From Lepidodermella squamata (taxonomy: Eukaryota > Gastrotricha), in contig JBLDXI010000013.1 in NCBI GenBank assembly GCA_047495785.1, forward strand, positions 2,790,001 to 2,854,000: a stretch of DNA of 64,000 nucleotides, given 5' to 3'. Position numbers and translations under genes: made by a program. Under the pieces are notes generated by a model, which saw nothing but the letters and a program-made list of their open reading frames with translations, had not been told where the DNA came from and did no database searches. Of this stretch, positions 45,687 through 57,655 are shown one piece after another (within the stretch, counting starts at the first letter, position 1; every line of letters starts with the position of its first letter).

Positions 45687-46853
45687 ACTGGTTGAAAATC
45701 CTTGACACAATTATTTGACTGTTCTGTTATTCTTTTCTGTTTTTTTTTATATCATCATCGATCGAGGGATGTACGTTGCATTTTTCATTGTGGGATGATC
45801 CATTTATCGATCTGGGTGATATTATCTAAAATAAATAATAATTTTCGGCTTGTCTTGTCCGTGCTCTCATAATAATAATTCATTGCTCCGGTAACTTCTT
45901 ATTTTTTGGGACATTCAAATTGTACAGGTCCGAAGTTAATTGCAGGGTAGTGCGCAACAAACATCACGTGCCGTCTGCTCGCGCCTTAACTTATAGGGCA
46001 CAAGGACAAATTAGAATGGAGCTATTATCCTTGATAAAAACCGAGCAATTCCCGTAGGAAAATGTCGAATGGGGCTTGCTGAAAAGGATGATAGAAAATT
46101 ATTATATCGAAAAATCTATAACACAAGCGTTCCGCTTATCTCACGTGTTTGCCTTAAAAATCAATTAAAATGCAATGATCTCAACGATTTGGCTTGGGCG
46201 GTATGCAGATATATTACCATTTTTGGTTCGGCTTTTGTTTACAGTGCTCATTGCCGAAATTTAACATTTAAAAGCAAACTTTTTTCTCCTGCACTCATGG
46301 AGGTGAATGATAATAATTTCGAGATATTCATCTGAGATCATCATTATTTTCTTATTATTAAAAATTATTTTGAAAACAAAAACTTATTGCACCCTATTCG
46401 AGTGCGATGAGCTCGTACTAAATTTTTACCGTATATATTAATATTTTGCTTACACGAGTTTGACATGCTAATTTTCTTCAAGAGCTATTAACACGGCAAA
46501 CGTGGACAGATAGAATTATATGAATGTAGATGAAAAACATTTACGTTGAGCCGCATCTTCTTCTGTTGAACTAACGTAGAACTTCATATTGGTGCTTCAA
46601 ATTCATCATATTGAGTATTTCAATTAGGATTTATATCCGACTTATCCTTCCCCCGGAGGAGACACGCCGTTTTTAAACAAATCGATCAAGCTCTCATTGC
46701 CATATCATATAGAGCTCTGCGATGCTTTGAGAAATTCATAAATCGCAGGCTTTCGAAATAAATTGGAATTTTTATACGCTGATGCGAAGTTCGAATGGCT
46801 AAATCGAGAAAATCTTCATCATTAAGCTATAACTTCAATTCAATATCAACGCA
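45687..46853. other. Intergenic region before the DUF229 cluster
   Basis: AT-rich, no recognised gene; it should hold the Atg8-like 3' UTR and the promoter of the first DUF229 gene. The 88-residue plus ORF at 46069-46335 has no domain features. Confidence 0.35.
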
Positions 46854-48818
46854 ATGAGGCGTAATCGTCGCAATGCCACTGCATTCATCCTAGGAATAAG
46901 CTGTTTCGTTGCTTATCTTCTGTTTGTTCCGTTTCAAGTTTACGACACCGGAAAGCGAATTCAAGCCGAAAGTCTGCCGCATAGGACATGTGTCATTCCA
47001 GCTTTACAGCCGGAAAAATCAGCAGCGAAACCGCCAAATCCAATATCTTGCTCAAAATATCCGAAAAATCCTGTCTACTCAAACAATGGAATGCTGTTTA
47101 TCGACCCTTTTATAGCTGGTAGCAGCCGTAAAATATCTTGCAGTTATCGAAATATCAGTTTTCAAACGGATTTTAATGTTCGAGCCGAGAGAGGAATTGA
47201 GCTGAAAAATGGCTCGTACCCTTGCCCATCAGACAACCTCTACGTCTATTGTGTCGACGAACAAGACGGCTCGCTGGTTTTTCAGACAACTCTGCGGTGC
47301 CTTGCTCAGAAACCAGAAGTCATGTCCCGGATTGGCAATTTGCTTGCGAAGAATAATTTGTCTTCGATGTTCAAGGAGAAGCTGAATATTTTGATGTTGG
47401 GCTTTGACAGTGTTTCTCATGTCAGCTGGCTCGAGCAACTGCCGTTATCAACCGAGTATTTTCAAAATAAATTCAATGGCTTTGTTTTCGATGGCTACAA
47501 CATAGTTGGCGACGGAACTACGGCGGCAATTCTAGCACTTACGACCGGTTTTATGGAAGATGAGCTTCATGAGTCGAGGCGAGGCTTTCGAGGTGCAACA
47601 AAGGTGGATGATTTTCCGTTTATATGGAGCCAATTAGCAAATGAAGCTGGATACGCAACGCTTTGGGACGAGGAACAACACGACATCGGAACATTCCATT
47701 TCAGGTAAAAATAATAATTTTCTGTGTTATATCGGGTTGATTATCGTTTTTTTATTAGATTGCTCGGGTTCAAAAAGCCACCTGTTGATTATTACGGGCG
47801 GCCATTTCGAATGTTTTCCGAGCCGAAAACAGGTTACGATCCACATTGCTTCGGTTCAGTCAAGCATTTCGACGAACAAGTCAGCCTATTCGACAGATTT
47901 TTCGAGGCCTACCCGGATCCTCTGCCGAAGTTCGCCCTGACCTTCAGCAGCATATACTCGCATACAGATAGCGGGCAGGAGGTTTATCGATTGGATGAAG
48001 ATCTGTTGGAGGCTATGAAACGGCACGAAGCTAAAGGCTACTACAACAACAGCATGTTCATATTATTTTCTGATCATGGATCTCGGTATAGCGGTTCAAG
48101 GGCGAGCCAACGGGGGAAAATTTCCGAGCGGCTGCCATTTTTAGGGATTTCTTTCCCAGACTGGTTTCGGAAAAAGTACCCGGCTGAGATGCAGCAGCTT
48201 CAAGAAGCAACTAAAGTCTTGACAACACCTTTCGACCTTCATGCTACTTTTGTGGATGTTGGTGGACTGTCTCCCAAGCCCGAAACTCCTACGCGTGGCA
48301 TTTCGTTCTTCCGATCCAAGCCATCAAATCGAACTTGCGAAGATGCCGGAATTTCGCCTCATTGGTGCACTTGTCTCGAGGAAGGTGCTGAAAACACGCT
48401 GAGTCTCAACGATAACCTGGTCGCTAGATGCCTATCTGTTTTTGAAAATGTCGTGAACAATGATTTGCTTAAAGATTTCGAAATTTGCGAAAGATTGAAG
48501 GCAATTAACCCTTTTGAAGCACGCCGGTTTCGCATCAGAAGTGAAGTGGCTAACTTTGTCAAATCGGCGGATATCCACGGCCGGCAGCCAGAGTTTGACA
48601 AAAGTCAGTCGATCGGTGAAGAATATGTCCAGATTTCTTTTGCGACATCGCCCGGAAATGGCCTATGGGAGGCGACTTTTATGCATGACCTCAAAAATGA
48701 CACTATCACGCTTGGCGTGAAACAAATTAGCCGTACGAATGTTTATGGAAACGGCCCAAGGTGCGTGCAACAGGAGCATCCATTCCTTCGACCATTCTGC
48801 CTTTGTAAAAACTTGTGA
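46854..48818 (+). CDS. DUF229 family protein A (phosphatase/sulfatase superfamily, type II membrane)
   Basis: Two exons (46854-47704, 47759-48818), 636 residues. An N-terminal signal-anchor (FILGISCFVAYLLFVPF) is followed by a Cys-rich stem and the DUF229 domain. Conserved blocks are LNILMLGFDSVSHVSWLEQL, FDGYNIVGDGTTAAI, ESRRGFRG, TLWDEE, LLGFKKPPVDYYGR, SSIYSHTD, FILFSDHGSRYSGSRA, TTPFDLHATFVDV and GISPHWCTC. The GFDS, GDGTTAA and SDHG motifs match the metal-binding and nucleophile regions of the alkaline-phosphatase superfamily. Substrate unknown. It is the only plus-strand member of the cluster and converges on gene B. AATAAA at 48856-48861. Confidence 0.9.
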
Positions 48819-48855
48819 TACATATACAAAATACATCTTGTATTTATTTTTTCGA

Positions 48856-48861
48856 AATAAA
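48856..48861 (+). terminator. Polyadenylation signal AATAAA of DUF229 gene A
   Basis: 38 nt after the stop of gene A. The convergent gene B has its own minus-strand AATAAA at 48843-48848, so the two 3' UTRs overlap. Confidence 0.6.
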
Positions 48862-48889
48862 AGCTCAGCAACGTTAACATTTTGAAAGA

Positions 48890-51109
48890 TCACAATTTAT
48901 TTCTGCAGTAGCAAAACGCTCGAAGATGAGGGTAGTTCGCAGCTATGCAATCCGGCGCCGAGCCATATTTGTTTGTCCTGCTAATTTGCTTCATATTCAG
49001 GATTATTTCACCCGAATCCGGCTTGTGGCCGAAAGTAGCTTCCCAAGTTGCATTGCCAGGTTGACTCGAGAATGACAGCTGAATATACTCGATATCAACA
49101 GCTTTTTTATCATCAGCACCAAATGACGCTTTTCTCCCGTGGCCATCGACTGTTTGAATAAATTTTCGAACTTCGTGTCTCAGGCCGAATCTAGTCGCTG
49201 AAACTGCGTTTTCAGTTATGATAGGTACACATTGCTTCGATTCGATAAATTTTCCAATTAAATCGGTATTGACGTAATTTTCGAAAGCTTTCAAGCTCTT
49301 TTCGACCAGAGAATCGTTGAGAGGTAGCGAGTTATCTAGGTCAGAGGGTTCTAAACAAGTGCACCAATGCGGTGAAATTCCGGCATCTTCGCAACTTCGA
49401 CCTCGGGGATGAGGCTTAAAGAAACTGATCGATCGATTAGCAGGGTAGCCTGGCAGAGGTTCAAGACCAGCCACATCTAATAAGGTCGCATGGAGGTCGA
49501 AGGGTGTTGTCAAAGTCCGAGATGCTTTGGCTAGATTTTCCATTTCATCTTTGTATTTATCTCTAAACCAGGGTGGAAAGGTCAGGCTGAGGAATGGCAA
49601 TCTCTCCGAAATTTTCCCGCGATGAGTTGCTCTCGATCCGCTAAAACGCGACCCATGGTCGGAGAAAACCATCAGGAGTGAATTGTTTAAAAACCCCTTC
49701 GACAGCCAATATTCGATTTTGCTTCGAACAACTTCGTCGTATTGAGCGATGTAACTTTCATTTTCGCTGGCTGATGTGTGCGTGAAATAGCTTGAGAAGG
49801 CGAAAATGAGTTTTTTAATCGGGTCTGGATAGGCTGCAAACATTTGTTCGAACAGACTGATTTGTTCTTCGAAATGGTTCAACGACCCGAAACAATTACG
49901 GTCGTAAGTGAAACCAGGTATATCGTCATGCCCTGGTGCCTGTTCGTGCAGGAGACGGAAAATTCTCCCGTGGTGATCAACAGGTGGCTTATCAAAGCCT
50001 AACAACCTGGAAATTTCAAAGTTGAAATTGTAATATTGAAGTTAAATAAATACCAACCGGTAGTGAAATGTTCCAAGTGAAACTGACTCCTCGTCCCACA
50101 AGGTGACGTAGCCGGTATCGTTCAATTGGTAAAATATTAATGGAAAATCGTCAAGCTGCCGAGCACCCGCGAAGCCTCTACGGGTTTCATACAATTCCTC
50201 CTCCAGGAATCCGCTAGTTAAGCCCAAAATTGCGGCAGTTGTGCCATCCCCAACGATGTTATACCCATCGAAAACAACAGCGCCTAGTTTTTCTGTCAGA
50301 TATTCCGTTGTCTTAGGCAGCTCCTCGACGAATCTAACGTGAGCCAAACTGTCGAAGCCGAGTATAACAATGTTCAGCTGCTCTTCGAAGAGCTTGTTCT
50401 TCCGAACTGGTCTCTTCTTACTGAGCCTTTGCGTTACCTCAGGCTTTGGGAAAATGCATCGCATAGGCATCGTGAAAAGCTCGTCCGGGCAATCGACAAG
50501 AAAACTCTCATCTTTGCAAGGTATAGTTTCATTAATCGGAAGTAGAATTGTTTTCTCGGGGTTCAAAACCGATAGAAAATCGTCACTTCGCTCAATAGGC
50601 GTGTAAGAACAATTTGCCGTGGTCGTTATGAATCCTTTCTCGACTACGACAGGGTTCGGCTCATATTTCGAGGAGCACGGCGTGTCTCTGTATATTTTTC
50701 CTGTTCTCGGCTGGGGCAGTATTACGGGAACAACACAGCTCGTTTTAGTCTCTTCAACAGGGGCAGTAGTAGTAGTAGTAGTCGTTTCAGGTTTCCTACT
50801 AGTTGGCTTAATCGCAGGCTTCGTTGTCGTTTCGGGTACAGTTATGACGTCTTTGTTTGGTTGTTCCTCTTGACTTTGAGGAGCTGGCTTGTCATCTAAG
50901 GAAAACCTTCAATACTAAAAGCTACTAAGTTAATAAAACCAGTATATACCGTTAACGTATTCGGCCTCGTTTTTTCTTTCAGAATTTTCATCTGAAAGAA
51001 CTATCGAGTCGTGCACCCTTCCTGAGCGCCGATAGATAAACGTTGTCACGATGACGGTAAATGAAACAAAAATGATAACTTTCTGACGTCTAAGTGTGTA
51101 AAACAGCAT
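48890..51109 (-). CDS. DUF229 family protein B, with Thr/Pro stem
   Basis: Three exons (50950-51109, 50058-50895, 48890-50006) close in frame at 704 residues. Start at 51109 gives a basic LRRQK and a signal-anchor (VIIFVSFTVIVTTFIY). Exon 2 opens with a Pro/Glu/Thr stem including a run of Thr codons, absent or shorter in the paralogues. The catalytic blocks are all present: LNIVILGFDSLAHVRFVEEL, FDGYNIVGDGTTAAI, ETRRGFAG, LWDEE, LLGFDKPPVDHHGR, FSDHGSRFSGSRATHRG and TTPFDLHATLLDVAGLEPLP. Closest to protein C, with which it shares the exon plan. Likely a Golgi or cell-surface hydrolase; the reaction is not known. Confidence 0.9.
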
Positions 51110-51431
51110 AGCTTTTACTTGATTCAAGTATTTACATCATGAAATAATAATGGTGGGGATGCCTTTCACCTATTTAACGTGAACACACCATGCATCGTGC
51201 GCCGGTATCTCCGCAGCCATTGATGAAAAATAAATAATAACATCACCCGCATTAGTGCAACTTTTATAAATTTGAAGTAAAATGTGAAAAGTGTTTGTTT
51301 CACTTTTCAGTTTAAAAAAGAAGCCGTCAAAATGTTCGTCTTCAACATGTTTTCAAATTTTCAAAACATGAATTCAAATAATTTTTGATTTGAGAGAAAA
51401 TGAAAAAAGTGCCTACTCTACTGTCGAGAAA

Positions 51432-53545
51432 TCACAATTTATTTCTACAATAACAAAACGCTCGCAGATGCGGAAAGCTATCAGCAATGCAATCAGGCGC
51501 CGAGCCATATTTGTTAGTCCTGCTTATCTGCTTAAGATTCAGCGAAATTTCACCCGTGCCAGGTTTGTGGCTGAAAGTCACCTCCCACGTCGAGTTACCA
51601 GGCTGGCTCGAGAAAGATAGCTGAACGTACTCAATGTCCGCCATCGCCGCATCGTCGTTGCCAAAGCTGGGCTCCCGACCATGACCTCCAACAGTTTGCA
51701 CGAATTTTCTAACAGCAGCCTTCAGACCGAAACGAACAGCTAAAGAAGCATTTTCCGCTTTGATCGGAACGCATTGGTTGGAATCGACAAATTCACCCAG
51801 CAAATCTTTGTTAACAAAATTTTCAAACGCTTCCAGGCACTTTTGAACTAGAGAATCGTTCAATGAGAGCGAATTATCGCCAGTTGAAGATTTTTCGAGA
51901 CAAGTGCACCAATGCGGTGAAATTCCGGCATCTTCGCAAGTTCGACCTTGAGGATGGGGTTCGAAAAAGCTGATCGATCGATTAACAGGGTAACCAGGTA
52001 GCGGCTCGAGACCAGCCACGTCTAATAAGGTCGCATGAAGGTCAAATGGAGTAGTCAATGTTCGAGATGCAGCCACCAAATTCTCCATCTCAATGTCGTA
52101 TTTTTTCCGAAACCAGGGTGGAAAGGTCAGGCTTAGGAATGGCAGTCTTTCCGAAATTTTCCCTCGATGTGTCCCTCTCGATCCGCTAAAACGCGAACCG
52201 TGATCGGAGAAAACAATTAGGAGTGAGTTATTCAGGAACCCCTTCGTTTGCCAAGATTCAATTTTGTCTCGAATCACGTCGTCATAAGTTGATATATGGC
52301 TCGTGCTTTCAACATCCGAAGTATGAGTGTAGTAGCTGGAAAATGCGAAAATGAACTTTCGAATCGGGTCCGGGTAGGCGAAAAACATCTGTTCGTATAG
52401 GCTGAGTTGCTCATCGAAATGATTTAGCGATCCAAAGCAGTTCGTATCAATCTTATAGCCAGGAATCGCATCTTGGTCAGGAGCGATTTCTGCGATTCGA
52501 CGAAAAATTCTGCCATGGTAATCAACAGGTGGTTTTTTGAAACCTAACAATCTGAGATAAATTTGTAGAAAATTGATGCTGGGTGAGTGATTCCATACCT
52601 GTAGTGGAAAGTTCCGTATCTCACTGATTCCTCATCCCATAAAGTAACATATCCTGTTTCATTTAGCTGAAAGAAAAGCAAGGGGAAATCATCCAGTTCC
52701 CGAGCTCCAACGAAACCTCGCCTCGACTCGTGAAGCTCCTCCTCTTGAAAGCCACTCAATAAACCAAGAATTGCCGCCGTCGTGCCATCACCAACGATGT
52801 TATACCCGTCAAACACCACTGCTCCGAGTTTTTCGGTAAGAAATTCCGAAGTTTTCGGAAGTTGCTCCAGAAAACTGACATGAGCCATGGAATCAAAGCC
52901 CAGCAGGATTAGATTGAGCTTCTCGTCGAAATAGCCGTCATCCTGTTTGCCATTCATGATTTTGTTTACCCGCCTCGCAACTTCCGGCTTACGATAGATG
53001 CATCGCATTGGCATTTTAAAGGTAACTTTACCACCGCTATCGTAGCATGTGGCCAAGAAATGTTCATGTCGGCAAGACATTGCTTCATTTTGGGAAAGCT
53101 GAATTCTTTTTTCTGGGACTAAAACAGACAAGAAATCGTTTTTCCATTCGATTGGAACGTAAGAGCAATTCGCCGAAGCCGTAATAACTCCATTGTTTAC
53201 AACAACGGGATTTTTCGGATATTTAGATGAGCATTTCGGGAATGGAGCTAATTTTGGCACAGATTCCGGTGTTAAAACAGGTACGATACAGCCATTCGAG
53301 CTATTTGATTTGACTGTTCTAATACGCGAACGAAGTCTTGCGCGGTGGCGGTGTCTATGTTCTTCATACAGGAATGATGCATTGGGACGAATTTAATCGC
53401 AGATTTTTGTTTTTTTACCTGATCCCAACGGCTTGTCGATTTGCTGGCGATTCGAAAATTGCCGATATGTTGATATAATCAGGAGAATCGCAGCGAAACT
53501 GATAAAAATCACTAATTTTTGACGACGCAGCGTGTTGAATATCAT
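51432..53545 (-). CDS. DUF229 family protein C
   Basis: Three exons (53419-53545, 52599-53361, 51432-52551), 669 residues. The first exon encodes FNTLRRQKLVIFISFAAIL, nearly matching the start of protein B, so B and C are recent tandem duplicates. Exon 2 begins with an Arg/His-rich stem (EHRHRHRARLRSR). All DUF229 catalytic blocks are intact, including LILLGFDSMAHVSFLEQL, VGDGTTAAILG, FSDHGSRFSGSRGTHRG and SFLSLTFPPW-type segment, ending HLRAFCYCRNKL like B. The exon 2 acceptor (53362-53363) was chosen by phase. Confidence 0.88.
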
Positions 53546-53851
53546 CAGTGGTCAGTCCTGTACATATTTTGGCTATAGCCACAATAAATCATAATGCTGT
53601 TATCAATTATTATTATCAATTATCAATTAATTCTTATCACCCCTCAGGCACGCTATTAAATAAGCTTCCGTCTTATCCTTATCAGTCTCACTCACAAGTC
53701 TCGCCCCCACTTATCGATTAAGGCAATTCAAGGGGACATTGCAGCCACATTCTTTACTCTGAAGATGGCAAAACATGAAACTGGAGTAATGCATTATTTA
53801 TTTCTCATAATTGCCAAAAAATATTGGAAAGTAATCAGTGTATTCCCAAGC

Positions 53852-55917
53852 CTATTCTTTACAGTAGCAAAACGCCCGCAAATGGGGATAGCTGTCCGCA
53901 ATACAAATCGGAGCCGTACCATACTTATTCGTCCGGCTTATCTGCTTAAGATTGAGCGAAACGTCGCCCGATGCCACATTGTGGCTGAACGTTGCTTCCC
54001 AAGTCGCATTGCCAGGTTGAGTCATGAAAGACAATTGAACGTACTCCTCCGCGCCCTGGCTATCGTCCCTGCCAAATGAAGCCTTCCGTCCATGGCCATC
54101 GATAGTTTTCACGAAGGTTTTGACTTCTTTCTTCAGGCCAAATCTCGCGGCGGAATAAACCTGGGTAACACTGATCTTCTCACACTTTTCGGCGACAATC
54201 TGCGAATTACTGAGCAATTCGCGGTTAACGAAATTATCGAAGGCTATCGAACATTTTTGCACCAACGGATCTTTGAGTGGAATGTTTTTATCTCGACCAG
54301 AAGAATCTAGACAAGTACACCAATGAGGTTGGATGCCAGTATTCTCGCAGTTTCTATCCCCGGGTCGAGGTTTGAAGAAGCTAATCGAGCGTTTCGGCAG
54401 GCCTGAAACAGGTTCAAGCCCTGTGATATCTAGCAAAGTTGCGTGAAGATCGAACGGCGTAGTCAATTCTCGAGCTGCTCTAGCCAAGTTTTCCATTTCA
54501 TTAGAATACTTCTTGCGGAACCATTCCGGAAATGCAATGCTAAGATAAGGCAATCGTTCGCTCAATTTCCCGCGATGAGTTGCCCTAGTCGAGCTATAAC
54601 GAGGCCCGTGATCGCCAAAAACAATCAATACAGAGTTGTTAAGATAGCCTTTCTCTTGCCAAGATTTGATCTTTGTTAGGATTCTGTCGTCAAATTGAGC
54701 AATCATCGGAGCTGCGCCGCCTGCGCTGCTATGGGTGTAGATGCTCGAAAAAATCATGCCGAATTTAGGGACTTCGCGGGGGTAGCTGTCGAATAGCTTA
54801 TCAATCAGGTTCATTTGCTCGTCAATATGCGGCAAGGAGCCGAAGCAGTTCCAGTCATAGGTGTAACCAGGCGAATTATACTCTGATGCTAGTCGGAAAA
54901 TGCGGCCATAGTGATCTACCGGAGGTTTTTTAAATCCGAGTAGCCTGAAAGCGAGAAAAAGCCTCATTCACAGACTTTTCCTAATAGTTATGCAAACCTG
55001 TAATGGAATGTCCCAAAAGAAACTTGCTCCTCATCCCACAGCGTAACATAGCCATTTTCTTTGAGCTGATAGAAAATTAACGGGAAGTCGTCGATTTGTT
55101 TGGCGCCTCTGAAGCCTCGTCGAGATTCATGCAGCTCTTCCTCCAAGTATCTAATAGTGAATCGTTAATCTCATTGATTTATTTAATCTTTATTTTCAAC
55201 TCACCCGCTTAAAATACCTAGAATAGCCGCCGTCGTTCCGTCCCCGACAATGTTGTAGCCATCAAAAGTGACACTATCCATTTTGTCTGATAGATAACTC
55301 GTCAAGTTGGGTAGATTTTCGATTAGTCCGACATGAGCCATGCTGTCGTAGCCGACCATAATAATGTTCAAATTCTCGTCAAAAATTCGACCACGCTTTG
55401 ACGGTTTAACCGATTTCGGCAGAACGCACCGCATTGGCATTTTGAAAACCTCGACAGGCTTGCCGTTAGATTGATTCTTCTCGCATTTCACCATCATAAA
55501 CTCATCAGAACAATTCGATATGGTTGGCAGTGGTTTGTAATTCGAATTGATTTTCGAATTGAAATCGGTCTCGAATTCGATAACGGCGTAGCTGCATTTA
55601 ACAGGCGGTTTGTTTTCCGACACAATAATAGATCCGTTCGACAATATTTGAACAGGATTTGCCGGGTATTTCGATTGGCAAGACGGTAAATAATCGGATG
55701 GTTTCAAGGGAGGCGTTTTTTCAGGGCGAAGAACTGGTATTATGCATGCGACTTTTCTAGCTGTGCTAGTTTCGTTGTCGAAAATTGAATAGTAACTGAA
55801 TTCACCGTCAGTCGCTGAGTAGAACTGGTTGTAAAATGCTATCGATAGCAGAAAACAGCTGACCACCATAAGACCGATCATCAACCGCGGTTTTCGCATC
55901 TTTCGTAAACTCAACAT
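53852..55917 (-). CDS. DUF229 family protein D
   Basis: Three exons (55205-55917, 54998-55150, 53852-54944), 652 residues. It begins LSLRKMRKPRLMIGLMVVSC, a signal-anchor. The domain is intact: LNIIMVGYDSMAHVGLIENL, FDGYNIVGDGTTAAI, ELHESRRGFRG, LLGFKKPPVDHYGR, IVFGDHGPRYSSTRATHRG (GDHGP replaces SDHGS of the paralogues) and TTPFDLHATLLDITGLEPV. It has an extra intron after the GILSG segment that A, B and C lack, and lacks their separate short first exon, so it is the more distant paralogue. Confidence 0.9.
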
Positions 55918-56738
55918 TTTGCATAGAAAAGCGAGATGGCAGAATAATCATTCAATACTGTCGAGCAATTGATGATTTATTCGTTGATGATTGTCAATTA
56001 AAAAACTGTGCAGCCCTTAGATTGGCGGGTGTGGAATTATTGAGGCGCAATGTGGCCGATTTTATGATTAACCAAGTTATCAATGAGTACTGCCGTGAAA
56101 AACGGACAAATCTAGCGCAATGACTACTGTCCAGCCCATTCTTCTTATCTGTTTGTTATCGCTATGCTTTTAGCTCAGTACTATATACCCTCTTTCGCTA
56201 TCCGTAAATTTGGGCGTATATAGGTACGCCTATCTGCCGCTGTCGCAACTTTTATTATCGCTTTATCGTTCGTGTATAAGATTGGCGTACTTGTTCAAAA
56301 TCAGGAAACTTTACTGTGAAAAACATGTTCACGATAATAGTAACGCGCCTGCCTTCTGGCACACGTCCACGTGCTCAAATCACACAGCTGTAAGAGCTTT
56401 CTTTGCAACTTCACACGCCTTGTTTTTCAGAATTTTTTATACCCATATAAGTAACGGCTATCAATAATTATCAGGCGATCTAGACGTTATCATGTTCAAA
56501 GTGCGAATAGTCCTTTCAAAGAGAATCCGCGAATTATACCATTGAGGCTGCTTTTACGTTGTAATAAGACACTCTAAAGTATTACGTGTTATTTTTTCTT
56601 GTTATCCTTTCATCTTAAATCTTAGAACAGCTGTACACACTCTTGGTTTTTTTTAGTTTGTAGTAGCTCAAGTTAATCAATGCATGACTAGATTTTTCCA
56701 CGGCATTTTAATAGTGACCTATTTTATAAAGGATACTT
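55918..56738. promoter_or_regulatory. Shared upstream region of DUF229-D and Atg8
   Basis: Divergent spacing of 821 bp between the minus-strand DUF229-D start and the plus-strand Atg8 start. No gene seen; the 85-residue plus ORF has no domain features. Confidence 0.4.
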
Positions 56739-57372
56739 ATGATAATGAAATTCCAATTCATGGAAAGCCATTCGTTCGAAACGCGTAAAATCGACGCGCA
56801 GAGAATTCGCCGAAAGTACCCGGACCGGTTGCCGGTAGTTGTCGAAAGAATTCCTGGCTCCGAGGTTCCTGACCTCGATCAAAGCAAATACCTCGTCCCT
56901 ATCGACATCACATTCGGCCAGTTCGTCAGCATTATTCGAAAGGTTAGTTGAGCCAAATTTTTTCGATAATTTTCTATTTTTTGTACAACGAAAGCCGGAA
57001 TTTTTGTAAACCGGACTGCTTTCAGCGGATCTTGTAGAGGTTTCTGCTTGTCCTGTGGTCGTTAACAACGGACACTCCAAACCGGATATTTTCGCCTCAG
57101 TCCAGTTAACAAATTTTTCACTGTATTTGCATTTCCGTGCCCTAATTTTGCCTCTTGCATCGACTTATTTATTGTACCTAATTTTATATTATGCTTTATC
57201 TATTTAGAGACTTGCGCTACCGGCTGATAAGTCTCTCTTCTGGTTCGTTGGCACCAACAACATGCCTCTCCTGTCGACAAACATGGGCGTCTTGCACCAG
57301 GAGTACGTCGATCTAGACGGCTACCTCTACCTGGCCTACAGCGGCGAAAACTCGTTCGGCTCACCGTCATAA
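56739..57372 (+). CDS. Atg8: Atg8 family ubiquitin-like autophagy protein
   Basis: Two exons (56739-56942, 57208-57372), 122 residues from the first ATG or 120 from the ATG at 56745, which matches the family start MKFQF. It has the standard fold: the ESHSFETRK segment, [41 protein letters not shown], then [19 protein letters not shown] and [13 protein letters not shown]. The terminal Gly is followed by SPS, so Atg4-type cleavage would remove three residues before conjugation to phosphatidylethanolamine on autophagosomal membranes. It is much more conserved than the Atg8-like gene at 43.5-45.7 kb. Assignment to LC3 versus GABARAP branch is not attempted. Confidence 0.95.
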
Positions 57373-57655
57373 TACAATATTTTCTGTAACGCTTTTCTTC
57401 AAAAATCGAACCTCAATCTCGGTGTTATTCAACTTTATTATGCCTTTCTCAACTTTGGGAACAAAAAATAACAATGATTCTGCCGATTTTTCGCAATAAA
57501 ACTGTTGCAAACGAGCACTACTAAATATTGGCCCTTGACCACGAGAGAACAATGTAACGCGATGAAAGCTCGTCTTCAGCATGAAAAAACATGACAGCAC
57601 AACGCAACTTGAATAAATTACTTTTTATGTCAAGAGACTAATTTACAACCAGACT

